Positions 1 through 7,019 of a stretch of 38,113 nt of DNA are shown here, piece after piece (the stretch's first letter is position 1; every line of letters starts with the position of its first letter). The DNA lies in contig DULR01000108.1 of the NCBI GenBank assembly GCA_012840245.1, positions 1-38,113 on the forward strand. Reading direction: 5' to 3'. This DNA comes from Clostridiaceae bacterium. GTDB lineage: Bacteria; Bacillota; Clostridia; DSM-8532. The notes beneath the pieces are model-generated. The model had not been told where the DNA came from. It did not search any database and worked only from the letters and a program-made list of their open reading frames with translations. Position numbers and translations under genes: made by a program.

Positions 1-48
1 ATGGGCTCTTGTTTTCATGCCCGTTTCTTTATGTTTTTTAATTTTACC

Positions 49-74
49 GCTCGTTATATAGCTAGTGAACGAGC
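49..74. repeat. Short inverted repeat near window start
   Basis: Arms GCTCGTT and AACGAGC are separated by 12 bases. No U-rich run follows on either strand, so it is not a convincing terminator. It lies downstream of the small zinc-binding gene on the minus strand. Confidence 0.3.
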
Positions 75-161
75 TGGAATTATATTACCAATTTATGTTA
101 TCGTTAAAAAGTCACATTTCGCAATCGCCTAATATTTTTATTGCTAAAACAATAACTGAAA

Positions 162-428
162 CTATTTGGGCTGGCAGAATATGCACTTCATGACATTCTC
201 ATTGTAATGTTCGTCACAGACCCATGCGCCGCAATCATGGCAGCGGTTGAAATACTTTCTCGCCTCCTGCCATGCTTCTTCCAATGCTTGTTCCACATTA
301 TTCATACCGCAGGTTTCCTTTGTAACGCTCCTTTCACAACCGCTGCAGAAGAATGTTACTCTGAAACCGCCATGTATGCTTATGATATTGAATTTTTCCG
401 GAAAAATGGGCTCATAATTTTTATCCAT
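162..428 (-). CDS. Small cysteine-rich zinc-binding protein
   Basis: This 88-residue protein has no function I can name. It carries eight likely metal ligands: C28/C31, C63/C66, C71/H74 and C82/C85, with a lone extra C40. The C-terminal part reads CxxC-x4-CxxH-x7-CxxC, a spacing that fits a double-zinc treble-clef or cross-brace fold rather than a single zinc ribbon. There is no signal peptide or membrane segment, so it should be cytoplasmic. The ATG at 428 follows a GCGGGGA ribosome-binding site five bases upstream, which supports this frame over the overlapping plus-strand frame. It stands alone, upstream of and divergent from the solute-binding protein gene. Binding of protein or nucleic acid is possible but not shown. 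Confidence 0.7.
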   Translation of the reverse strand: MDKNYEPIFPEKFNIISIHGGFRVTFFCSGCERSVTKETCGMNNVEQALEEAWQEARKYFNRCHDCGAWVCDEHYNENVMKCIFCQPK

Positions 429-500
429 GAATTCCCCGCCTCAATGGTAAACCTTAAGTACCTGGATTTCCGAAAAATATGGCAATAAAAACAAATAGTA

Positions 501-529
501 TCTACACAACCTGGATTCTAATGTATAAT
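501..529 (+). promoter_or_regulatory. Candidate promoter for solute-binding protein/LuxR pair
   Basis: A perfect -10 TATAAT lies at 524-529, with a weak -35 TCTACA at 501-506 and a 17-base spacer. The gene starts at 640, leaving a leader of about 100 bases in which I see no clear riboswitch. Confidence 0.5.
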
Positions 530-639
530 TATTAATGAAGCCAATTGTGTGTTTTCCGTGGTATGATGTTATTATATTTGGTTCTTCCTGCATTTGTAAT
601 CACCCTGAGGATGATTTTACGGGATTAAGGGGACATGTT

Positions 640-2016
640 ATGAAAAGAATTTGTCTTGCACTTACATTATTGCTTTTTATTTCTTTGCTTTCAGGCTGTG
701 GAAGCAAAAGCACGCTTAATCCAAATGAGCCTGTCATCATTTCGTTATGGCATAATTACGGAGGACAGATGGAAAAGACCATGAATCAGCTGGTCGATGA
801 GTTCAATGCCACCGTTGGCAATGAAAAAGGCATAATAGTCAATATCACATCTGTTTCAAGCTCATCGGCTCTCTTTGATAAGCTGGTCGCCTCAGCCGAA
901 GGTGATCCCGGTTCTTCTGAACTGCCCAACATCACAACGGGTTATCCCAAATCAGCTCTTGTCCTGTTAAAAAACGACAAGCTCGTCGACCTGAAAGAAT
1001 ATTTTACAGAAAAAGAACTCGATGAATACATGCCCAAATTCATCAATGAAGGAATCGTATCAGGAAAGCTGGCTGTTTTCCCGACAGCCAAATCAACTGA
1101 AGTGCTGTTTCTGAACAAGACCCTATTTGATCGATTTTCGGAAGCAACAGGTGTCGGTATTGATTCCCTTTCAACATTTGAAGGTATTTCCCGTGCCGCG
1201 ATCATGTATCATGAATGGACCGATTCTTTGACACCTGACATACCCAATGACGGCAAAGCTTTCTATGTTGCAGACTCGTGGTTCAATATCGCACAGGTTG
1301 GACTGCATCAGCTTGGAGACAGCTTTTTTGCAAATGAAAACATTGAATACTCCGAAAATTTTAAAAAGATCTGGGAGCCGTTTATCGAGGCTTCTGTCAA
1401 AGGAGGTTTTGCCATCTATGACGGCTATTCCTCAGATCTTGCAAAAACAGGCGATATAGTCTGCTCGACCGGCTCCACGGCAGGTATCCTTTTTTATGGA
1501 AACGCTATTACATATCAGGATAATACGACTATAGAAGTCGAGTACGAGATCCTCCCCTATCCTGTGGTGAACGGCGGTAAAAAAGCTGCCATACAGCGCG
1601 GAGGCGGGATGATAGTAACAAAATCCACAAAAGAAAAAGAATACGCCTCTGCTGAATTCCTAAAATGGTTCACTGCTCCTGAGCAAAATATTAAATTCGT
1701 ATCAGAAACCGGATATCTGCCCGTAACCAAAAAAGCATTCGAAAGCATAACCGGTGAAAGCATCGGCGAATCTGTCAATACAAATATCGAAAAGCTCCTC
1801 AGAACAGCAGTTGCCATGTATGAAGACTATGACTTTTATATCCCACCGATTTTTGACGAGTATGATTCGCTGGAAAAAAACTTTGTCAAAAGGTTAAAAC
1901 AGACTGCTTCAGAAGCGAGAGCCGATTATCTGACACTGCTTGAGACGATGGCTCCTGAAGAGGCATATAAAAAAGCAACAGAAGGTATCTATGAAATTTT
2001 CATCAAAGATAGGTGA
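640..2016 (+). CDS. ABC-type extracellular solute-binding lipoprotein, family 1 (sugar-type)
   Basis: The 458-residue product starts with a lipoprotein signal peptide and lipobox LSGC, with Cys20 as the lipidated residue. The mature part resembles family-1 binding proteins that deliver sugars or glycerol phosphates to ABC importers: an early LWHNYGGQMEKTMNQLVDEF segment, then a mid-protein GGGMIV motif and a C-terminal EFLKWFTAPEQN segment. The ATG at 640 is chosen because AAGGGGA lies just upstream; an in-frame ATG at 535 would add 35 residues that spoil the signal peptide. No permease or ATPase gene lies nearby. Instead the stop codon overlaps a possible GTG start of a membrane LuxR-type regulator, so the two are probably co-transcribed. 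It may act as a ligand-presenting sensor rather than, or as well as, a transport component. The substrate is unknown. Confidence 0.85.
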   Translation: MKRICLALTLLLFISLLSGCGSKSTLNPNEPVIISLWHNYGGQMEKTMNQLVDEFNATVGNEKGIIVNITSVSSSSALFDKLVASAEGDPGSSELPNITTGYPKSALVLLKNDKLVDLKEYFTEKELDEYMPKFINEGIVSGKLAVFPTAKSTEVLFLNKTLFDRFSEATGVGIDSLSTFEGISRAAIMYHEWTDSLTPDIPNDGKAFYVADSWFNIAQVGLHQLGDSFFANENIEYSENFKKIWEPFIEASVKGGFAIYDGYSSDLAKTGDIVCSTGSTAGILFYGNAITYQDNTTIEVEYEILPYPVVNGGKKAAIQRGGGMIVTKSTKEKEYASAEFLKWFTAPEQNIKFVSETGYLPVTKKAFESITGESIGESVNTNIEKLLRTAVAMYEDYDFYIPPIFDEYDSLEKNFVKRLKQTASEARADYLTLLETMAPEEAYKKATEGIYEIFIKDR

Positions 2017-2099
2017 TACATCTGTACATACATAAGCTGAAGCTTTCTTGCCGCAGCATATCAGAAAGAATAAAAAAGATCAGTCGGGAGAGCAAATCG

Positions 2100-3656
2100 A
2101 TGCGCTTCCGGCTTGTTATTTTCTCAATTCTTTTCTTAGCTACGATCATGGCGGCTATTTTACTGATCCTCCTGATATCGGGCGTATTCCATCTTGGGAA
2201 TAAAGAAGCAATAACTCTTTTCAATAATGAGCTTAACCATGTTTATAACCATATTTATGATGATTATGGCGATATTTCCGCCAGAAGCATAGATCTTTCC
2301 AAAGCGCTTAATAAAAACATTGAAGACAGATTGTATTCAATGAAGATAGATCCGGGAGATCTGAAATCACATCCTGAAGTCTATAACGAGCTTTTTGAGT
2401 CGGTATGTCAGACTCTTGTGACGGCTCTTATGCGCACGAAAAGCAGCGCGGTTTTCATCATCCTTGACGGGACCATAAATCCGGATCTTCCTGATTCGGA
2501 GTATTCCAGAGCCGGCATTTACATACGCAACATGGAGCCCAATGTAGTCAATCTTGAGTCTCCCTACCTGCATATGCTCAGAGGCTCCACAGAGATTGCG
2601 AAGAAAAACGGTATCATGATACACCCACAATGGGCAATGGAGTTTGATATACAGAAGGCTTCCTTCTATACGAAGACTGTTGAGACTGCAAGGAGCAATG
2701 CTTCCCTGTCTCTCTCCAAATTGCTTTACTGGTGTTCCGGTGAATTTTTCCCGGAAACAGCTGACAAGACCATGCTGTGTTCGGTGCCGCTGATCTCCTC
2801 AGATGGCTCTGTTTATGGAGCATGCGGGTTCGAAGTAAGCTCACTTTTGTTCAAGCTTACCTATATCCCTGACAATCCGGTCTATGATACGAGTTTTTGC
2901 CTGTTGTCGCCGTATGTGAACGATCAGATCGACTGTTCCCTGTCTTTCATGGCGGCAAAGTATCCGGCTGTTATCAAAAATGAGATATCCGATGCAAAAC
3001 TGAGTTTTCAGACTAAGCCAAATTCTCTCAATAAATATTTAAGCTTTTCAAAAGAATTTATGGGTGTACACAGGAAAATAAACCTGTACCCTAACAATTC
3101 GCCATTTAAAGACGAGGAGTGGGCTGTAAGCGTGATGGTTCCGGTAAGAGATTATATGAAAGCTATGGACAATATAAATCAAAGGATCGCTCTTCTGTTC
3201 CTTTTCCTGTTTATTATAGGCATAATAGCTTCTTTCCGGTTCAGCAAGATGTATCTGAATCCTATAACAGAAACCATCAGCAAAATAAAATCGACAAAGC
3301 CGTCAGATGTTGAAAAGACAAATATCATCGAGATCGATGACCTCCTTGAGTTTCTGGCCGAACAGGACAGGAAGGAATCCGAAAAAGGCGGGGGAAATGC
3401 TTCCTCTGACTACCTTAATACCGATATGTTCAGGAGATTCCTTAAAAATATCGAAACTCTTTCACCTGCTGAAAAGGCCGTATTCGATCTCTACATGCAG
3501 GGTCTCACAGGAAAAGAGATCGCCGAGAAGCTATACTTGAGCATCAATACAATAAAAACTCATAACAAGAGGATATATGAAAAGCTGGAGGTATCCTCCC
3601 GAAATGAGCTTATGGTATACATCAGAATGATGAAGGAAATGGATTTAAAAGGGTAA
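2100..3656 (+). CDS. Membrane-anchored sensor with C-terminal LuxR-type HTH
   Basis: This 518-residue protein has a membrane segment at about 4-29, a large extracytoplasmic region at about 30-362, and a second membrane segment at about 363-381. A HAMP-like linker (YLNPITETISKIK) follows, then a LuxR/GerE helix-turn-helix at about 454-518 with the family core LTGKEIAEKL and SINTIKTHNKRIYEKL. The topology is that of a one-component transmembrane regulator: ligand or partner binding outside, DNA binding inside. The extracytoplasmic part has the size of a double Cache domain, but I cannot confirm that fold. ATG 2100 has GGGAG nine bases upstream. A GTG at 2013 that overlaps the preceding stop (GTGA) is an alternative start giving 547 residues. 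The gene follows the solute-binding lipoprotein directly, which suggests a functional pair. The last 12 bases overlap the convergent ATPase gene. Confidence 0.8.
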   Translation: MRFRLVIFSILFLATIMAAILLILLISGVFHLGNKEAITLFNNELNHVYNHIYDDYGDISARSIDLSKALNKNIEDRLYSMKIDPGDLKSHPEVYNELFESVCQTLVTALMRTKSSAVFIILDGTINPDLPDSEYSRAGIYIRNMEPNVVNLESPYLHMLRGSTEIAKKNGIMIHPQWAMEFDIQKASFYTKTVETARSNASLSLSKLLYWCSGEFFPETADKTMLCSVPLISSDGSVYGACGFEVSSLLFKLTYIPDNPVYDTSFCLLSPYVNDQIDCSLSFMAAKYPAVIKNEISDAKLSFQTKPNSLNKYLSFSKEFMGVHRKINLYPNNSPFKDEEWAVSVMVPVRDYMKAMDNINQRIALLFLFLFIIGIIASFRFSKMYLNPITETISKIKSTKPSDVEKTNIIEIDDLLEFLAEQDRKESEKGGGNASSDYLNTDMFRRFLKNIETLSPAEKAVFDLYMQGLTGKEIAEKLYLSINTIKTHNKRIYEKLEVSSRNELMVYIRMMKEMDLKG

Positions 3657-4322
3657 ACGGATGTTTTTACTGAGTATTATCACAGGATGATCGATCTTTC
3701 CATCCAGGCCATCGGTAAGTTTCTTCATAACGCCGGTTGCGAAAAACGGGATGCCGGTCTTCTCAGAAATCTCTTTTGCCAGCTCAGCGCCGTACAAGAC
3801 ATCATCCACAGTCGTTTCCCCGAGATAATGAGTATTGTTTATCAGACCGGTGAACTTCAGCCTGGAGGATTCCTCGATCTCCCGAATATAGTCCAGAGTG
3901 TCTGAAAGGTTTGAAGTCATTGGTCTGGAACGATTGAAAACAAAAAACATATCATAGTCATCCATCGGTATTTCATGTCTGAAACGCCCCAGTACCCTTG
4001 CTCCCTCTTCATCTCCTCCTGCATCAAGTATCACGCAGAGCGATTTGTTTCGCAAAGCTGCGGTTATTACCGGACCAATCGCAGGTACATCCACATTCGT
4101 ATTTGCAAACATCGGGGCTATCGTCCTTATTCCGGCCGATTCAAGGGCCTTTTTGGCATCGATGCTTCTGAAAAAGGGATTGACTATATCCATGTCGGCC
4201 AGAAGGACATCCTTATTGATCCGTTTCAGGATAAACGCGGTATTTACCGATATTTCAGACTTTCCGCTTCCGTAATGGCCACTGAAGATCATCACACGTT
4301 TTTTAAAAACAGCTTCTTTCAT
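3645..4322 (-). CDS. P-loop ATPase of the MinD/CobQ (SIMIBI) type
   Basis: This 225-residue protein has a Walker A motif GHYGSGKS at 15-22, a DMDIVNPFFR segment after the second strand (about 43-52) typical of the SIMIBI class, and a Walker B-like CVILDAGG with Asp100. It lacks the deviant KGGxGK signature of true MinD/ParA. No membrane segment is seen. The ATG at 4322 follows AAGGATGAG. It lies four bases after the fumarase beta-subunit gene and is the last gene of the trmN6-fumarase beta-ATPase unit. Such ATPases may serve in metal-cluster or enzyme maturation, but this is inference; the specific role is unknown. Its 3' end overlaps the 3' end of the convergent LuxR-type gene by 12 bases. 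Confidence 0.75.
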   Translation of the reverse strand: MKEAVFKKRVMIFSGHYGSGKSEISVNTAFILKRINKDVLLADMDIVNPFFRSIDAKKALESAGIRTIAPMFANTNVDVPAIGPVITAALRNKSLCVILDAGGDEEGARVLGRFRHEIPMDDYDMFFVFNRSRPMTSNLSDTLDYIREIEESSRLKFTGLINNTHYLGETTVDDVLYGAELAKEISEKTGIPFFATGVMKKLTDGLDGKIDHPVIILSKNIRLPF

Positions 4323-4326
4323 ATTC

Positions 4327-4887
4327 TCATCCTTTTATTTCATATTCTTTCCTGCCTTCTTCATATCTGTCGTTTCCGTATGAATCGATTATCACAAAGC
4401 AGGGAAAATCTTTTACTTCCAGTTTTCTTACAGCCTCGGTACCCAGGTCTTCAAAAGCGATTACCTCCTGACTGATTATGCAGGAGGATATGAGGGCTGC
4501 GGCACCTCCGACAGCGCCGAAATATATCGCTCGATGCTTTTTGATGGCATCAACTACTTTTTCGTCTCGAAGGCCCTTGCCGATCATTCCTTTAAGACCT
4601 TTTTCGATCAGCACAGGAGTATATGTATCCATCCTTCCGCTGGTGGTAGGTCCTGCAGAACCGATTACACGCCCTTCAGAAGCAGGACACGGCCCCACAT
4701 AGTATATGGTCTGACCGGTTATGTCGAACGGCAGATCTTCTCCTTTTTCAAGCATGGCCACCATACGTTTATGCGCCGCATCACGTCCGGTATACATAAC
4801 ACCCGACAGCAATACTTCATCTCCTGCCTTCAGATCTCTTATTACTTCATCTGTCAATGGAAGAGTTATATGTTTTTTGGACATCAT
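4327..4887 (-). CDS. Fumarate hydratase class I, beta subunit (Fe-S hydro-lyase C-terminal part)
   Basis: The 186-residue protein has the full length of a stand-alone beta subunit of two-subunit class I fumarase or L-tartrate dehydratase. Family marks are the opening LPLTDEVIRDLKAGDEVLLSG, the segment VGPCPASEGRVIGSAGPTTS followed by GRMD, and GAVGGAAALIS. In this family the beta subunit supplies substrate-binding residues while the alpha subunit holds the 4Fe-4S cluster; together they interconvert fumarate and malate. No alpha-subunit gene lies on either side: upstream is trmN6 (six-base gap), downstream the P-loop ATPase. The partner must be encoded elsewhere, or the protein does something else. 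Start is at 4887 or the adjacent ATG at 4884; GAGGT lies just upstream. Confidence 0.88.
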   Translation of the reverse strand: MMSKKHITLPLTDEVIRDLKAGDEVLLSGVMYTGRDAAHKRMVAMLEKGEDLPFDITGQTIYYVGPCPASEGRVIGSAGPTTSGRMDTYTPVLIEKGLKGMIGKGLRDEKVVDAIKKHRAIYFGAVGGAAALISSCIISQEVIAFEDLGTEAVRKLEVKDFPCFVIIDSYGNDRYEEGRKEYEIKG

Positions 4888-4893
4888 GAAACC

Positions 4894-5637
4894 TCACTTT
4901 TTTATTGAATATTGCCTTTTGACCTCATCGGTATAATTTCCGTTCTCATCATATATGAACAGTACAGGCATGATCTTCAGTCCCGGATTTCCATTTTTTA
5001 GTCCTTTTATCAATATCAGCGACGGTTCCTTTCCGGCTCTCGCACAAACAAGACGCAGGATCTTCGGTTCAAGATTAACTTTTCTCATGCCTTCAATAAT
5101 GTCAGTAAGCCTTTCAGGTTTATGGACCATGAAGAATTCGCCTCTTGGTCTTAAAAGAGCGGAGCTTGTTTTCAATATATCTTCCAGCGTACAATATATT
5201 TCATGCCTTGATATCGCCTTTGTATCCTCCGTATTTAAAAGGCCGCTTCCTGCGCTGGTATATGGAGGATTTGTCACGACTACTTCAAATGAACCCCGGC
5301 CGAAGATGGAGATCGCTTCTTTTATATCACCTTTTACAATATCTATCTTATGGCCCAGATTGTTGCCGTCAACGCTTCTTTGGGCCATATCTGCTATATC
5401 AGGCTGTATCTCAAGGCCTGTTATCTTATGGGCGCGTGTTTTTGCCGACAGGAGAAGAGGTATTATACCTGTTCCCGTACCAAGGTCCAGCACCCGCTGA
5501 TCTTTCTTTGCTGTTACAAAGCTTGACAACAGAACGGCATCCATTCCGAATCTGAAGGCTTCTTTTTTTTGAAGTATGAAAAGGCCGTTTAATTGCAGAT
5601 CTTCCAGTGTTTCATCAGGTAATACGATAAAGCCCAT
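4894..5637 (-). CDS. trmN6: tRNA1(Val) (adenine-N6)-methyltransferase family protein (YfiC/YabB)
   Basis: The 247-residue protein is a class I SAM-dependent methyltransferase. The SAM-binding motif VLDLGTGTGIIPLLL lies at about 50-64, and the catalytic NPPY motif typical of N6-adenine methyltransferases lies in VVTNPPYTS. Family members methylate A37 of tRNA1(Val); the exact tRNA target here is inferred. The start at 5637 has GGAAG seven bases upstream. The gene sits near ricT and holB, as yabB does in Bacillus subtilis, which supports the assignment. It is first in a unit with the fumarase beta subunit and the P-loop ATPase. Confidence 0.85.
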   Translation of the reverse strand: MGFIVLPDETLEDLQLNGLFILQKKEAFRFGMDAVLLSSFVTAKKDQRVLDLGTGTGIIPLLLSAKTRAHKITGLEIQPDIADMAQRSVDGNNLGHKIDIVKGDIKEAISIFGRGSFEVVVTNPPYTSAGSGLLNTEDTKAISRHEIYCTLEDILKTSSALLRPRGEFFMVHKPERLTDIIEGMRKVNLEPKILRLVCARAGKEPSLILIKGLKNGNPGLKIMPVLFIYDENGNYTDEVKRQYSIKK

Positions 5638-5749
5638 ATATGCTCTTCCTTTTATTATCTCCTTTTAACAGGTCCTTCGTAAGAATATACTGAGTAATAT
5701 CTTTAGTCAGGATGACATAGCAATAGCTTCGAAGAAGCTTACCCTGTTT

Positions 5750-5785
5750 CTTTATATAAAAGAAGTCAGGCCTGAGACCTGACTC
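5750..5785 (-). terminator. Rho-independent terminator after ferredoxin gene
   Basis: On the minus strand AGTCAGG, a seven-base loop and CCTGACT are followed by TTCTTTTAT. The perfect seven-base-pair stem (5764-5784) lies about 20 bases past the ferredoxin stop. Confidence 0.75.
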
Positions 5786-5802
5786 CTTATAGAACACTCT
5801 TA

Positions 5803-5973
5803 TTATTTAGGCTGTGGAGCCTCTACAGGACAAACATTTGCACATGAACCACAATCTATGCATGAATCCTCATCAATCACATATTTGTCTTCGCCCTCCG
5901 ATATGCAACCTACAGGGCATTCAGCCTCGCATGCGGCACAGCTTATGCAATCATCATTAATAAAATAAGCCAT
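5803..5973 (-). CDS. 2[4Fe-4S] bacterial ferredoxin
   Basis: This 56-residue protein is a clostridial-type ferredoxin, a low-potential electron carrier in the cytoplasm. It has two cluster motifs, C9-x2-C12-x2-C15-x3-C19P and C38-x2-C41-x2-C44-x3-C48P, with an extra Cys at 23. The length is usual for the family. ATG 5973 has the strong ribosome-binding site GGGAGGT. The gene has its own promoter with a palindrome at the start site, and its own terminator, so it is probably a single-gene unit inserted between ricT and trmN6. Its redox partner cannot be told from context. Confidence 0.95.
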   Translation of the reverse strand: MAYFINDDCISCAACEAECPVGCISEGEDKYVIDEDSCIDCGSCANVCPVEAPQPK

Positions 5974-6005
5974 ATGTATACCTCCCGATTGTTAAAAAAA
6001 TAATA

Positions 6006-6020
6006 ATAGTTCAGAACTAT
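6006..6020 (-). promoter_or_regulatory. Perfect 7-1-7 palindrome at the ferredoxin promoter (operator candidate)
   Basis: ATAGTTC-A-GAACTAT is a perfect inverted repeat overlapping the -10 and the expected start point. The 7-1-7 architecture is that of Fur/PerR-family boxes, but the sequence is not a standard box. It could also form a hairpin at the mRNA 5' end. Confidence 0.5.
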
Positions 6021-6047
6021 CCTATACTATATATCCTATAATGTCAA
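6019..6047 (-). promoter_or_regulatory. Ferredoxin promoter
   Basis: On the minus strand a consensus -35 TTGACA (6042-6047) is followed after 17 bases by -10 TAGGAT (6019-6024). The ferredoxin ATG is at 5973. Confidence 0.7.
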
Positions 6048-6061
6048 CATTAACAAAATTC

Positions 6062-6081
6062 TGTCTGATTATGTCTGATTA
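6062..6081. repeat. Tandem duplication of a 10-base unit
   Basis: TGTCTGATTA occurs twice in direct tandem just upstream of the ferredoxin -35 region. It could be a binding site or a neutral duplication. Confidence 0.6.
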
Positions 6082-6095
6082 TGCCGGTACCTCAA

Positions 6096-6968
6096 TCAGT
6101 CCTCGAGGACTTTCAGTTCTTCCAGCATTTTATCGTCAATATCCAGTTGTTTGACAGCATCTTTGAGTATCCTGATATCATTTACCGAATATTCCATGAT
6201 GTCTGCTCCCTGTTCGCTGTCAAGCTTGACTTTTACCTTTTCCTTAAGAAGATTCACCTGTACGACTGTTCCCTGTCCGTGAGGTGTTTGCACTATAGCA
6301 TCCACCTTCGGAGTTTTTTTTAGCAGATAATCATATGTCTCCTGCTCATATTTCAGACAGCACATCAGTCTTCCGCAGGTTCCGGAAATCTTGGCCGGAT
6401 TAAGCGAAAGTGATTGCTCTTTGGCCATTTTGATAGACACAGGATGAAATTCGCATAAGTGGGTGCTGCAGCATAAAAGCCGTCCGCATGCTCCAAGAGC
6501 CCCCATCATCTTTGCTTCATCCCTTACGCCTATCTGACGAAGCTCGATCCTGGTACGGAAAACCGAAGCCAGATCCTTTACCAGTTCCCTGAAATCTACT
6601 CTTCCGTCGGCCGTGAAATAAAACAGAATCTTATTGTTATCAAAGGTATATTCCACATCGATAAGCTTCATTTCGAGCTCATGCTTTTTGATCTTTTCCA
6701 GGCAAATGCTGAAGGCCTCTTTTTCTTTTATCTTGTTTTCCTCCACACGTTTCAGGTCCTCTTCATCAGCTTTGCGGATAACATTTTTGAGGGGTGCCAC
6801 TACCTCCTCATCAACGACCTCATGATTTGCCGAAACGACCTCACCGCACTCAATGCCTCTGGCGGTTTCGACGATGATCTTGTCTCCCTTTTTAAGTTCT
6901 ATATTGCAGGGATCGAAATAATATATTTTACCGGCAGTCCTGAAACGGACACCTACAACGTTCTGCAT
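6096..6968 (-). CDS. ricT: RicT/YaaT-like PSP1-domain protein (RNA-processing and sporulation regulator)
   Basis: The 290-residue protein opens with VVGVRFRTAGKIYYFDP, typical of the YaaT family. It has a cysteine-rich core: C161, C166, C167, C172, then C198, C203 and C204 in GTCGRLMCCLKYE. In Bacillus RicT joins RicA and RicF in a complex carrying Fe-S clusters that assists RNase Y and supports sporulation and competence; the conserved cysteines fit cluster binding. ATG 6968 gives the family's usual N-terminus. An ATG at 6980 has its AAGGA directly abutting it and is less likely. It is the last gene of the tmk-yaaR-holB-ricT series, 39 bases after holB, matching Bacillus order. No terminator is visible before the ferredoxin promoter. 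Confidence 0.9.
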   Translation of the reverse strand: MQNVVGVRFRTAGKIYYFDPCNIELKKGDKIIVETARGIECGEVVSANHEVVDEEVVAPLKNVIRKADEEDLKRVEENKIKEKEAFSICLEKIKKHELEMKLIDVEYTFDNNKILFYFTADGRVDFRELVKDLASVFRTRIELRQIGVRDEAKMMGALGACGRLLCCSTHLCEFHPVSIKMAKEQSLSLNPAKISGTCGRLMCCLKYEQETYDYLLKKTPKVDAIVQTPHGQGTVVQVNLLKEKVKVKLDSEQGADIMEYSVNDIRILKDAVKQLDIDDKMLEELKVLED

Positions 6969-7019
6969 ATCTATAACCATTCCTTTCTTAGGATAAAAGC
7001 CTTTTGATCGAATAATCCA

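Noticed and set aside
49..74. Terminator of the zinc protein gene
   Set aside because: The seven-base stem has a long loop and no U tract on the minus strand.
207..488. Plus-strand 93-residue open frame over the zinc protein
   Set aside because: It is the antisense of the cysteine-rich gene, has no ribosome-binding site, and its composition is unlike a real protein.
5724..5740. Hairpin AGCTTC-GAA-GAAGCT before trmN6
   Set aside because: The stem is short and has no T run, and the strong ferredoxin terminator is already in place.
5615..5797. 60-residue minus frame after the ferredoxin gene
   Set aside because: It spans the ferredoxin terminator and the trmN6 ribosome-binding site and has no start signal of its own.
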